A DNA stretch of 64,000 bases from Qipengyuania aestuarii (GTDB lineage Bacteria > Pseudomonadota > Alphaproteobacteria > Sphingomonadales > Sphingomonadaceae), in contig NZ_JAIGNP010000002.1 of assembly GCF_019711535.1 (NCBI RefSeq), positions 62,001 to 126,000 of the forward strand, in the 5' to 3' direction. The notes under the pieces are model-generated. The model saw only the letters and a list, made by a program, of their open reading frames with translations. It was not told the DNA's origin and made no database searches. Within the stretch, counting starts at the first letter, position 1. Every line of letters begins with the position of its first letter. Shown piece after piece: positions 44,683 through 54,050 of the stretch. The position numbers were made by a program, and so were the translations under genes.

Positions 44683-45659
44683 GCGTTCACCCCCTTCATC
44701 CCTTCGGCGGTGTAGCGTTCACCGACGAAGGTGCCCGGGGCATAGGCGCTATCGAGCCGGTCGATATCGTCGGCGGACAGGGTGAGGCTGGCTGCGGCGA
44801 TGTTCTGTTCGAGATAGGCCAGCCGCTTGGTGCCGGGAATCGCGAACACGCCCTTGGCCAGCACCCATGCCAGCGCAACCTGCGCCGGGGTCGCCTCGCG
44901 CCGGTCGGCAATGGCCGAGAGGGTTGCGAGGCGGGCCCTGTTGGCCTCCAGCGCGTCCTCGCCGAAGCGCGGCGCCTGCCGGCGGAAATCGTTTTCGGCG
45001 AGCGTTTCGCGGTCGATCGCGCCGGAGAGCAGTCCCCGGCCGAGCGGACTATAGGCGACGAAGGCCACCCCCAGCTCGCGGCAGGTGGGCAGGACCCCAG
45101 CCTCCATGTCGCGGGTGGTGAGCGAATATTCGCTCTGCACAGCGGCCACCGGATGGACCGCGTGGGCGCGCCGCAGGGTCTGGGCGGAAACCTCGCTCAG
45201 GCCGATGCGCGCGATCTTGCCTGCTGCGACCAGATCGGCGAGCACACCCATCGTCTCCTCGATGTCGCGACCGGCTTCGGCGCGGTGGATGTAATAGAGG
45301 TCGATCCGGTCGATTCCGAGGCGCCTCAGCGACGCATCGCAGGCCTGCCGGATGTAGTCCGGGCTGATGTCGATCGTCCGCGCATATTCGCCCGGCTGCT
45401 TGCGGATGCCGAACTTGGTCGCGACGAAGGCCTCTGCGCGCCCCTGCTTGAAGAAGCGCGCGAGCAGCTCTTCATTATGGCCATTGCCGTACATGTCGGC
45501 GGTATCGAAGATGCGGACGCCCAACTCGTAGGCGCGGTCGAGCACCGCCAGCGACTGCGCGTCGTCGGTCTCGCCGTAGAATTCGGACATGCCCATGCAG
45601 CCCAGGCCAAGCTGGGGGAGCTGCGGGCCGTCAGTGCCGAGGGGAAGCGGGGGGATCAT
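44679..45659 (-). CDS. aldo/keto reductase
   Basis: A 326-residue NADPH-dependent reductase with the (beta/alpha)8 fold. Catalytic tetrad visible: Asp and Tyr in FDTADMYGNG, Lys in VATKFG, His in YYIHRAE. The C-terminal cofactor segment FAIPGTKRLAYLEQNIAA is typical of the YakC/Tas group. It is divergent from the LysR gene at 45757 with about 100 bases between them and overlaps the CMD fusion downstream. Confidence 0.94.
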   Translation of the reverse strand: MIPPLPLGTDGPQLPQLGLGCMGMSEFYGETDDAQSLAVLDRAYELGVRIFDTADMYGNGHNEELLARFFKQGRAEAFVATKFGIRKQPGEYARTIDISPDYIRQACDASLRRLGIDRIDLYYIHRAEAGRDIEETMGVLADLVAAGKIARIGLSEVSAQTLRRAHAVHPVAAVQSEYSLTTRDMEAGVLPTCRELGVAFVAYSPLGRGLLSGAIDRETLAENDFRRQAPRFGEDALEANRARLATLSAIADRREATPAQVALAWVLAKGVFAIPGTKRLAYLEQNIAAASLTLSADDIDRLDSAYAPGTFVGERYTAEGMKGVNA

Positions 45660-45756
45660 GATGAAGGCTCCTGTGTGGGTCTGTGCGCCATTCTAGGCCT
45701 TTGGCAGCGCCGCGAAATTGCATGCTTTTGCACTCCACCTGTGCAAAAACGATCAG

Positions 45757-46602
45757 ATGAACTGGGATGATCTGCGCATTCTCGCCGCGCTGGAACGCGA
45801 GGGATCGCTGGCAGCCACCGCGCGGCGACTGGGCGTAAACCATGCGACCGTCTCACGCCGCATTGCCGCTCTGGAGGACGATCTGGGGCAGCAGCTGATC
45901 CGCCGCCTCGCGCGCTCGACGCCGCTGACCGAGAAGGGGCGGGAAATCGCGGCCATCGCGCAGGAGATGGAACACAGCGCGCTGAAGGTCGCGCGCGCAG
46001 GCCATGCCGCGCAGGGCACGCTGACGGGAACGGTGCGCCTGACCGCCCCGCCCGTCCTCGTGAGCCAGATCATCATTTCCGCCATGGGCACGCTGCGCTC
46101 CGCCCATCCAGACTTGCGGATCGTCCTCTCCGCCAATTCCCATATTGCCTCGCTCGATCGCGGGCAGGCGGACCTGGCCGTGCGGATGGTCGAACCGCAG
46201 GGGCAGCAGAACATCGTGCGCCGGATCGGGCAGGTCGATTTCGCCCTCTATGCAAGCGCGCGGATCGCGAAGCAGCCGCCGGCGGAATGGCGCTTCATCG
46301 CCTTCGACGAAACCCTCGCCCATGTCGCCCAGCAGCGCTGGCTGGAGGAATATGCGGGCGACCGCCCGCTCGACCTGCTGACCGGCGATTTCCACTCGCA
46401 GTTCGCGGCCGCGCGCGCCGGGCTGGGGGTGGCGCTGCTGCCCTGCATCATGGGCGATGCCTGCCCGGAAATTGTGCGCGTAGCGCCGGAGCAGCCTGAA
46501 GACAGGCCGGTATGGTTGGTCATTCACGCAGACCTCCGCGACGCCCCCGCCGTTCGGGCCGTCACCAATTTCCTGGTCAATGTCTTCGAGAAGCGCCGCT
46601 GA
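45757..46602 (+). CDS. LysR-family transcriptional regulator
   Basis: A 281-residue regulator: winged helix at 1-65 (NWDDLRILAALEREGSLAATARRL ...), effector domain beyond 90. ATG 45757 is preferred to an earlier in-frame start at 45718 because it gives the normal N-terminus. Divergent arrangement suggests that it controls the aldo/keto reductase and CMD fusion genes. Confidence 0.92.
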   Translation: MNWDDLRILAALEREGSLAATARRLGVNHATVSRRIAALEDDLGQQLIRRLARSTPLTEKGREIAAIAQEMEHSALKVARAGHAAQGTLTGTVRLTAPPVLVSQIIISAMGTLRSAHPDLRIVLSANSHIASLDRGQADLAVRMVEPQGQQNIVRRIGQVDFALYASARIAKQPPAEWRFIAFDETLAHVAQQRWLEEYAGDRPLDLLTGDFHSQFAAARAGLGVALLPCIMGDACPEIVRVAPEQPEDRPVWLVIHADLRDAPAVRAVTNFLVNVFEKRR

Positions 46603-46682
46603 GGACCCCAGACTTATTGCGACAGCAAAGTCCTGTTCGCTGGCGGGAAAACGTCAGCTTGCTCGCGATTCCAAATCAAAAG

Positions 46683-46706
46683 TGGACAGTCCGCTGTCGG
46701 CCCACA
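46683..46706 (+). repeat. copy of GGACAGTCCGC intergenic repeat, left of integrase
   Basis: TGGACAGTCCGCTGTCGGCC, the best-preserved copy of the family, 57 bases before the recombinase start. A related copy stands at 47481 just after that gene. Confidence 0.5.
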
Positions 46707-46762
46707 AGTCGCGACCTCTTTTGCGTTTCTCCCACGGCCAATCAGGGCCGAGGAGAAATGCA

Positions 46763-47395
46763 ATGGGACACTCACGCTATGATGGAGTTACGCGGCACCG
46801 TCCGGCTTGGAATGCCGGCAAGAATGTTGGAACGAAGCGTCCGCTAACGCAGAAGCAGATTTGGGCTATCCGCTTTCATCTCGATCGGGAAGGACGATTG
46901 AGGGATAAAACCCTGTTCGATCTTGCCATCGATAGCAAGCTGCGCGGATGCGATCTGGTGAAGATCAAGATCGGTGATGTGGTCGCGGGCACCGACATTC
47001 GCAATCGCGCAACCGTCATCCAGCAGAAGACTAATCGGCCTGTGCAATTCGAGATCACGGCCGATGTGCGAGCCACATTACTAGCGTGGTTGGAACGCCG
47101 GGGCGGCTCTACAAGCGACTATCTATTCCCCAGCCGCGTTGATCACGCTGGCCACATGAGCACGCGACAGTATGCGCGTCTGGTCGATGAATGGGTAACG
47201 GCGATTGGACTGCGCAAAGCGGAATACGGGACACACTCTCTTCGACGGACGAAGGCGGCCATGATCTACCGCGCAACCGGCAACATCCGAGCTATCCAAA
47301 TACTGCTCGGCCATACGAAGATCGAAAACACTGTGCGCTATTTAGGCGTCGATGTTGAAGACGCTTTACTCTTGGCAGAGCGAACTGAAATCTAG
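46763..47395 (+). CDS. minimal tyrosine recombinase (phage-integrase family)
   Basis: A 210-residue recombinase made almost only of the catalytic domain. The active-site set is readable: R61 (SKLRGCD), H158 and R161 (THSLRR), H184 (LLGHTK) and Y193 (VRYLG). A normal N-terminal core-binding domain is missing, though residues 25-55 may provide a short one (LTQKQIWAIRFHLDREG). The GAGGAG site upstream fixes the start. It lies alone between two degenerate repeat copies, with no other phage or integron genes, so it may be a small mobile unit or the remnant of an island. Confidence 0.88.
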   Translation: MGHSRYDGVTRHRPAWNAGKNVGTKRPLTQKQIWAIRFHLDREGRLRDKTLFDLAIDSKLRGCDLVKIKIGDVVAGTDIRNRATVIQQKTNRPVQFEITADVRATLLAWLERRGGSTSDYLFPSRVDHAGHMSTRQYARLVDEWVTAIGLRKAEYGTHSLRRTKAAMIYRATGNIRAIQILLGHTKIENTVRYLGVDVEDALLLAERTEI

Positions 47396-47400
47396 CCAAA

Positions 47401-47435
47401 GAAGCGGTCGTTCGGCAGGCCTGATCGACCGCTTC
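47401..47435 (+). terminator. stem-loop after the recombinase gene
   Basis: A perfect ten-base stem (GAAGCGGTCG / CGACCGCTTC) with a 15-base loop starts six bases after the stop codon. It lacks a T-run, so it may be a terminator of weak type or a recombination-site arm. Confidence 0.5.
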
Positions 47436-47480
47436 CAGGTTGTCTGACATCTGCGCTGATCGTCAGCGATTGGGTGGGGC

Positions 47481-47500
47481 GCGGACAGTCTTGTTTCGGG
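47481..47500 (+). repeat. degenerate copy of the GGACAGTC repeat, right of integrase
   Basis: GCGGACAGTCTTGTTTCGGG shares GCGGACAGTC with the other copies but diverges afterwards. It mirrors the copy at 46683 on the other side of the recombinase. Confidence 0.35.
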
Positions 47501-47641
47501 TCTGGAGAGCTGACGTTCGATGAGTTCTGTCAACTTTTAGGTCTGTCGGCTCATCGCAAAACTAGCCGCTCATTTGGATCAGGTCCGGTTCACTCATGGG
47601 GCAGTAACGTAATAAAGCCAGAGTTATCGAGAGGAGATCTG

Positions 47642-48868
47642 ATGATGCATCGTCCTGCGATTATAGCCGCTGGTATAGCGGCCCTAGCGAGCGCCACCGC
47701 TGTACAAGCGCAAATGGCACCAGAAGCTGTCGCTGCGTTGCAAGAGCCGGTAGCGGTCGAGCGGAAGAACAATGTCGAGACGATTCCACTCGTTCCGCAT
47801 ATGGGCAAATTTGCGATCCAAGCGGCGTTGAACGGACACGCGCGCAGCTTCGTCTTTGACACGGGTTCTCCCACCCTGATTTCGAGAGACTTTGCCGACG
47901 AGTTGAACCTTACCGTCATCGGATCGAACACAGGACGGGACGCGAACGGGCGAGCGGTCACGACCGAGATTGCGGTTGTCGAGCAACTGACCATTGGCGG
48001 ATTGACCTTTTCGAACGTGCCGGTGCTGATTGCGGATTTCAATCTGTCCGATCCGGATGGATGTTTCTTTGATGGCGGGGTGATCGGCTCCGAGATATTT
48101 CCGGGAAGTGTCTGGCATATCGACGGCGAGGCGCAGACCATGCAGATCGCTGGCAATATCGAAGATATTTCCGGGCTAGAGTACACGACAGCGGTCGCCG
48201 TTACGCAACTTCACCTCGGCTCCTATCCTTATGCTCCCGTTTTCGACTACGCCTTCGGCGCATTCGAGGATCGCGCGCTTTTCGACACCGGCAATTCCGA
48301 TACGCTCGTTCTTTTCGACCAGGTGATTCAGGATCGGCGCATTCAGCGGTCGATAGTATCCGACAGCCTACATAAAGGTCGCGGGTCACACGGCGTTTCC
48401 GCCGGAGGCATGGGCTCTGCGAATGATCTGCTCAGGTTCGAAGTGGAGAATCTGAAAGTCGGTTCGCTGCTTCCTCCCCTCTCCGCAACGACCCGCAATG
48501 CGCCACCGTCCCTGATCGGTCTGGGCATATTGGACCGCTACAATGTCACCTTGGATTATCCGGGCGAGCGCCTCCTGTTAAGCGAACGCGCTGCTCCGGC
48601 AATCCGCGCCGAGCACCCCGGATATGCGATTATGGTGGTGGAAGGGGCGGCAAGGGTCGTTCAGCTTTTCGAAGGTTCATCTGCGCAACGCGCAGGGTTA
48701 GAGCTCGGAGACGAAGTCATTGCGATAGATGGCCATTCGCTTCTTGGGCGAGAGGAGCCTTGCAACGTTGTGCAGTGGCTGGTGGAAGAGCATCCGACTT
48801 CTTCTGCCGAAAAAGTGACCGTAGTTCGGAATGGCCAGTCGGTAGTACTTAGCCTTGGACATGAATGA
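47642..48868 (+). CDS. exported retropepsin-like aspartic protease with C-terminal PDZ domain
   Basis: A 408-residue protein with a signal peptide (cut near VQA-Q). Two aspartyl-protease halves are visible, each with a DTG motif: D73 in FDTGSPTLIS and D215 in FDTGNSDTL. A PDZ domain follows (about 325-408; SSAQRAGLELGDEVIAIDG). ATG 47642 (or 47645) has GAGGAG upstream. Such proteins act in the periplasm on unknown substrates. Unlike the lipoprotein at 28572, both catalytic aspartates are kept. Confidence 0.87.
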   Translation: MMHRPAIIAAGIAALASATAVQAQMAPEAVAALQEPVAVERKNNVETIPLVPHMGKFAIQAALNGHARSFVFDTGSPTLISRDFADELNLTVIGSNTGRDANGRAVTTEIAVVEQLTIGGLTFSNVPVLIADFNLSDPDGCFFDGGVIGSEIFPGSVWHIDGEAQTMQIAGNIEDISGLEYTTAVAVTQLHLGSYPYAPVFDYAFGAFEDRALFDTGNSDTLVLFDQVIQDRRIQRSIVSDSLHKGRGSHGVSAGGMGSANDLLRFEVENLKVGSLLPPLSATTRNAPPSLIGLGILDRYNVTLDYPGERLLLSERAAPAIRAEHPGYAIMVVEGAARVVQLFEGSSAQRAGLELGDEVIAIDGHSLLGREEPCNVVQWLVEEHPTSSAEKVTVVRNGQSVVLSLGHE

Positions 48869-49304
48869 TCGCAGGGGCATGATCGAAGATTGAACGTATT
48901 CAGGTAGATTTCGTCGAATAAAGAACGACCGCAATCGGGTCGTTATCTGCCGGTCATGGTCTTCACGCAGTTCTTCGGGGAGAGAAGCATAGCGGGCCTG
49001 GGCCTGCATATAGCCAGCGAATAGCTAATCTGCACGATGGCTATATGGAAATACATGATCATGAAGAACCCGGCCGCTGCATTAAAGTACGCATCCCCGC
49101 GCGCTGACCCTGTTCGCGGAATTTTATCGATTGCTCGTCAGGCCGCCGGGGGTCGACCGGCGCATTAAAAAATATTCTTCTCGTCGTTCGGCAACCCTGT
49201 CACAGACGCACCTTATTCCGAGCTAAAATCCCCCATACAATATTTAGGTTTTGTTAATTATAGGCTAGAAGCGTTAGATCAGAAGATCGGTAGGGGTCGC
49301 CACC
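48869..49304 (+). other. 436-base intergenic region before the hybrid kinase
   Basis: No gene or clear repeat is supported. The last ~100 bases are A+T-rich (ATATTTAGGTTTTGTTAATT near 49241) and probably carry the promoter of the kinase gene. Confidence 0.4.
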
Positions 49305-52300
49305 ATGCAGTCCGAAAAAAATTTGCGTGCTCGTAGATTAATCGGCAATCTGGGTCTGGTCGTTCTGCTTGCATTAGCTTTCGGTATTTTTGCCTGGATC
49401 GGTATCAGCCTCACACGCGAGAGTGGCCGCGTAGCTGCACTCTGGATCCCTAATGCTATCGTCGTGGCTGCTATCCTGCGTGCAGACAGGCGTACTTCCA
49501 TCCAATTTCTGCTTGCCGCATTCATCGCGAATTGTGCTGCTAATCTCGCTGCAGGTGACGGCGTTGCGCTGGCTCTTGGTCTTAGCTTCACCAATACTGC
49601 CGAAATTTTGATGGTCCTTGTGGCCCTTCACCTTTTACATCCCGAGCCGTACGATATGAGCAGGCTTTACGACCTGTCACGGCTCGTTCTGGCCAGCATC
49701 CTTGCACCCGCACTTTCCGCCTGCATCGCAGCGGTGATATTGGCCTCGCCAGGCACAGTCTTCTCACCGCAGGTCTGGTTTTCTTGGGCGGCTGCCGACG
49801 GGCTCGGATTGCTGATCGTCACGCCGGTTGTGCTTATTGGGATCGATGCCTGGCGCCTCCGCCGCAGGCCTAGCCTTGGCGAGATGAGAGAGTGGGCAAT
49901 ATCCATCCTGATCGCCCTGGCCGTAAGCATCGCCATATTTGCACAGACGCAATACCCTTTCCTTTTCCTCGTCTGCCCAATTCTCATCGTGGCTGCCTTT
50001 CGCACGGGCATCACTGGCACGGCTGTGGCGGTGATGATTGTTTCAATCGTCGCATGGGTCGCCACCATGCTCCAGTCGGGCCCAATTATGCTCGTCCGGG
50101 GCGATTTGCCGACGAAACTGGTCGTTTTGCAACTGTTTCTCGCCAGCAGCTTTCTCATGGCCCTGCCGGTGGCCGCGGCATTGGCCGGCCTTGCCGAAAC
50201 ACGCAGGGAGCTGCGCGCAAGCAGAGATTCGGCCCGGTCTATCCTGGAGAATATGAGAGAGGTCATCTTTCGGACTGATGCACAGGGCCGCTGGGTTTTC
50301 CTGAACCCGGCGTGGGAGGACCTGACGGGCTATACCGTCGAAGAAAGCCTGGGTTGGCGCACCACGAAATTGCTGGAACCAGAATTTCTGGAAGAAGCCC
50401 AAGTTATTTACCCGAAACTGGCCTCCGGGGAGATGTGCGAATGCCAGCTCGAACAAAAGTTTACGGATGCCGACGGCACCAGCCATTCGATCTTGGTGAA
50501 TGTCCGGCGGCTGACCGATGAAAATGGAAATTTTATCGGTACAGCGGGAAATCTGCGCGACATAACCCTTCGTAAGGGTGCAGAAGAACGTTTGCGGGAG
50601 AGCGAGGAAAGATTCCGGCTGCTGGCCGAGGCCGCGCCAGTGGGCATTTTCCAGACGGGCCCGGATAACCAGCTGTCTTATGTTAACTCTGCCTGGACCC
50701 ACATGTCCGGGCTTACCCTCGAACGGGCGCAGAACGATGGCTGGACCAGCGCGATGACGCCTGAGGACGCAGAGCGGATATCTGCGGGATGGGCAAAAGC
50801 AGCCGAATTGTCGACCGATTACCGTAGCGAGTTCCGGTGGCAACACGAAGCTGGCGGCGAAACATGGGTCGATGTGCTGGTTCAGCCCATTAGGCGAAAA
50901 GATGGGGAGGTGATGGGCCACATCGGAGTGTCGATCGACATAACCGAACGCAAGCAGATGGAACTCGATCTTATCGAGGCGCGCCGCCGGGCCGAAGAAG
51001 CAGCCGAGGCCAAGTCTTCTTTCCTTGCGAATATGAGCCATGAATTACGCACACCCATGAACGGAGTTCTGGGCTTCACCGATTTGCTCCTTTCTGACCG
51101 GCTGACCGAAAGGCAGCGCAGGCACACGCAATTAATCGCCGATTCCGGGCAAGCGATGATGCGTCTGCTCAACGACATTCTCGATATTTCCAAGATCGAT
51201 GCGGGCCAGATGCAAATCTCGGCCGAGCCGCTGGAGATACGCCACAAACTGCGCGGTTGTAAAAATCTGATGAACCCGCTGGCCGCACAAAAGGGCGTGG
51301 ATCTCACGCTCGATATAGCCGCCGCGGTACCGCAATTCATTGTCGGGGATTCGCTCAGGCTGCGGCAGATCGTCCTGAACCTTTTGGGTAACGCCGTTAA
51401 ATTCACCCATGAAGGGAGCATCTCTCTTTCGGCCGACATCGCGTCCGCAGGGCCCACCAAATCTTTGCGGATAGAAGTCGCAGACACGGGTATCGGCATT
51501 CCTGCTGACCGTCTCGACGCGGTATTCCAGAGCTTCTCTCAGGCAGAAACCACGACGGCGCGTAAATATGGTGGAAGCGGACTGGGCCTTACGATCAGCC
51601 ACAACCTGGCAAAACTTATGGGTGGCTCGATCACCGTAGAGAGCAAAGAAGGAGAAGGGACGACCTTCACCGTGGTGCTACCACTTGTCGAAGCTAAGGC
51701 TCCGATGCTCAACCAGCTTGGTGACGAAGCGGTCAGCGCCATTCCGGCAAACATGAGCGCGCGTGTCCTTGTCGCCGAGGACAACGATATCAACCAGGAG
51801 CTCATCAAGGCGATGGCGCAGCGCATCGGCTTGGATGTCGATATAGCGGTCAACGGTCAGGAAGCGATCGACTTGGTCAAAGCCGCTCGGGCGGACGGCA
51901 CACCCTACGATATGGTTCTTATGGACGTTCAGATGCCCATTGTTGATGGGCTGGAGGCAACTCGAAGATTACGAGCGGAAAAAATAGATGCGGACGAATT
52001 GCCGATCATCGCCCTGACAGCCAATGCCTACGCCGAAGATATCGAAGCGTGCCTCGCGGCGGGAATGCAAGCGCATCTTACGAAGCCGCTCAAGCTCAAG
52101 GGTTTGAGGGATATTGTAGAGCAATGGGGCCAAGGCAGGAAAACCCTGCCCGCCGCTGATGTCGGCATGCCGCTGCCTAGCACTTTGCAGGAGAAATACG
52201 CTGAGCGAAAGCGGGAAACCTTCGCGAAGATAGAGGCCAATTTAGGGTTGAACCGGATCGGCCAGAACGAACTCGATGAGCTAAAGGACCTGTTGCACAA

Positions 52301-52442
52301 GCTCGCCGGCACTGCCGGCCTTTTCGGTGATGATCGCCTTGGCGTACTTGCCTCGCAACTTGAACATGCGCTGCTTGCTGAACCAGCGCGGAGCGGGGAC
52401 CTTCTGAAAGAAAGCCTTCCGCGCCTGAGAAAAGCGAGCTGA
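49305..52442 (+). CDS. MASE1-PAS-PAS hybrid histidine kinase with receiver and Hpt domains
   Basis: A 1045-residue membrane sensor. Residues about 12-300 form a MASE1-type multi-helix sensor; two PAS/PAC units follow (about 310-430 and 435-560). HisKA carries H579 (NMSHELRTPMNG); HATPase has DTGIGIPAD and GGSGLGLTIS. The receiver domain has D874 (VLMDVQMP) and an Hpt-like end has H998 (LLHKLAGTAGLFGDD). All phosphorelay steps are thus in one chain; an external output regulator is not encoded next to it. MASE1 ligands are unknown. Confidence 0.95.
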   Translation: MQSEKNLRARRLIGNLGLVVLLALAFGIFAWIGISLTRESGRVAALWIPNAIVVAAILRADRRTSIQFLLAAFIANCAANLAAGDGVALALGLSFTNTAEILMVLVALHLLHPEPYDMSRLYDLSRLVLASILAPALSACIAAVILASPGTVFSPQVWFSWAAADGLGLLIVTPVVLIGIDAWRLRRRPSLGEMREWAISILIALAVSIAIFAQTQYPFLFLVCPILIVAAFRTGITGTAVAVMIVSIVAWVATMLQSGPIMLVRGDLPTKLVVLQLFLASSFLMALPVAAALAGLAETRRELRASRDSARSILENMREVIFRTDAQGRWVFLNPAWEDLTGYTVEESLGWRTTKLLEPEFLEEAQVIYPKLASGEMCECQLEQKFTDADGTSHSILVNVRRLTDENGNFIGTAGNLRDITLRKGAEERLRESEERFRLLAEAAPVGIFQTGPDNQLSYVNSAWTHMSGLTLERAQNDGWTSAMTPEDAERISAGWAKAAELSTDYRSEFRWQHEAGGETWVDVLVQPIRRKDGEVMGHIGVSIDITERKQMELDLIEARRRAEEAAEAKSSFLANMSHELRTPMNGVLGFTDLLLSDRLTERQRRHTQLIADSGQAMMRLLNDILDISKIDAGQMQISAEPLEIRHKLRGCKNLMNPLAAQKGVDLTLDIAAAVPQFIVGDSLRLRQIVLNLLGNAVKFTHEGSISLSADIASAGPTKSLRIEVADTGIGIPADRLDAVFQSFSQAETTTARKYGGSGLGLTISHNLAKLMGGSITVESKEGEGTTFTVVLPLVEAKAPMLNQLGDEAVSAIPANMSARVLVAEDNDINQELIKAMAQRIGLDVDIAVNGQEAIDLVKAARADGTPYDMVLMDVQMPIVDGLEATRRLRAEKIDADELPIIALTANAYAEDIEACLAAGMQAHLTKPLKLKGLRDIVEQWGQGRKTLPAADVGMPLPSTLQEKYAERKRETFAKIEANLGLNRIGQNELDELKDLLHKLAGTAGLFGDDRLGVLASQLEHALLAEPARSGDLLKESLPRLRKAS

Positions 52443-52766
52443 GCCAGAATTTGTGCCAGTCCGGGAAGGCCAGTGCCGAACGCCCGGATTCAGTCGCTTG
52501 ATTGCGCCGCTATGCGGTGAATATTGACCTGATCATTTCGACGTCAGAACCACATTCCAATGGCTGCGGCGTTTACTCGGATCCGTACGGACGAGCAATG
52601 CGATTGCGACTGGCCTTACTTGAGCAGGCGATGGCTTATTTCAGGTTTCACGTCACAAACGAATGACGTCCGCATTGGGGCGGATGCGGACCGTCCGCTC
52701 TTGGCTTCACCTTCGGCAATGTAGACATCCACGGGCCTATAAGTCGGTGCGAGGCGTTACCATTAC
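52443..52766 (+). other. 324-base gap with a repeat copy at 52686-52705
   Basis: No gene is seen. It contains GCGGACCGTCCGCTCTTGGC, a member of the dispersed intergenic repeat family, about 60 bases before the hydrolase gene. Confidence 0.4.
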
Positions 52767-53546
52767 ATGACCATGCATTACACGCGCACGGGGCGCGGAA
52801 AACCCCTTCTCCTTGTCCACGGATTGGGGGCAACCTCCGGCTCGTGGGACACGATCGCGCCTGCGCTTTCTCAAGTCCGGCAGGTTATTGCCATAGACCT
52901 GCCAGGCCATGGGCAGACACCTGAAGAGGCCGACAGCGGCACGTTCGACGGTCTCGCGCGCAGTCTGAACCAGTGGCTTGGCGCAGAGAATCTCACAGGT
53001 ATTGATATGGTTGGCAGCTCGCTGGGAGCTCGCCTGGTGCTGGAGATGGCGCGGCGCGGCCAAGCGGGCGCAGTTGTCGCACTGGATCCGGGCGGCTTCT
53101 GGCAAGGATGGGAGCGCACCTTCTTCAAGACGACCATAACGCCATCGGTTGCCCTGGTTCGCGCGCTACGACCGGCGCTTTCTGCCATCACCGGAAATGT
53201 CGCCGGCCGGACCGCGCTTTTGGCCCAGCTCTCTGCAAGGCCGTGGGCGCTCGACCCGGCATTCGTCGCGCGCGAATTGAAGTCGTTGGCTGACACGCGC
53301 ACCGTCAATTCGCTTGTGAAGGATCTCGCCAACGGCGCGATGCAGGAGGGTCCTGCAAAAACGGCTGCGCCAATTGTCATCGGCTGGGGACGAAAGGATC
53401 GGCTGTGTCTACCGCAGCAGGCGGATCGCGCGATCAAGGCTTTCCCTGAAGCGACGCTGCACTGGTTCGAGCGTAGCGGACACTTCCCGATGTGGGATCG
53501 GCCAGAGGAGACCGTTCGCGTGATACTGGATGCAACGAGCATCTAG
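52767..53546 (+). CDS. alpha/beta hydrolase
   Basis: A 259-residue cytoplasmic hydrolase. The oxyanion motif LVHGLGATSG is at about 16-25, nucleophile S85 in GSSLG, acid in GWGRKDRLC and His in SGHFPMWD near the C-terminus. The family covers esterases, lactonases and haloperoxidase-like enzymes; the substrate cannot be inferred. It seems to be a single-gene unit. Confidence 0.9.
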   Translation: MTMHYTRTGRGKPLLLVHGLGATSGSWDTIAPALSQVRQVIAIDLPGHGQTPEEADSGTFDGLARSLNQWLGAENLTGIDMVGSSLGARLVLEMARRGQAGAVVALDPGGFWQGWERTFFKTTITPSVALVRALRPALSAITGNVAGRTALLAQLSARPWALDPAFVARELKSLADTRTVNSLVKDLANGAMQEGPAKTAAPIVIGWGRKDRLCLPQQADRAIKAFPEATLHWFERSGHFPMWDRPEETVRVILDATSI

Positions 53547-54050
53547 GAACCGAAATAATACCGCAACTGGGTGATTAGCAAAACGAAGGCCTATGCAGGG
53601 ACTGGCGCCATTGTAAGGTCCTTTGTGGGGCCGATAGCGGTCTGTCCGGTACTGGTGATTTGGCGCTACATAGCCGACATTCGGTTGGCGACCCATAAGC
53701 CCACATTCCCCTCCGGATGTCAGCTGTGCGCTCCGTGGCCGCCGTTCATCGTCACGCTGGCGTTTCTTGTTCGCAATGCGATGCGCGGATCGATCGCCGA
53801 TTGTTCATTAGGAATACTACGGTGCTTTGACTGATCTGGAGCGTTTCTAGCGAATCAGCGTTAGAAGGTCGGCTCGCAATTCAGCGCTCGCTTTATCGAT
53901 GATCGCATCAGTCCCGACCTTACCGCTCACCGCAATCACGCTGTCGGCCCAGCGGCGGATTGCGTCCACGTAAAAGGCCTAGCGGGTGTCGCCGCACCGC
54001 ACTGCGGCCTGGATCGGTTCCTCCATCTCTTCATGCCCACGATCTTTGAC
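53547..54050 (+). other. 504-base gap, possible decayed gene on the minus strand
   Basis: Reading leftwards from about 54030, the minus strand gives EEPIQAAVRCGDTR, a stop, then AFYVDAIRRWADSVIAVSG and KASAELRADLLTLIR. This looks like a short protein broken by one stop, but the family is not recognised. Nothing else is supported. Confidence 0.3.

Noticed and set aside
12586..52705. CRISPR array made of the GGACAGTCCGC repeats
   Set aside because: Copies are kilobases apart, degenerate and without regular spacers or cas genes.
53571..53834. 87-residue plus-strand frame after the alpha/beta hydrolase
   Set aside because: No ribosome-binding site or recognisable domain; composition is irregular with scattered Cys.
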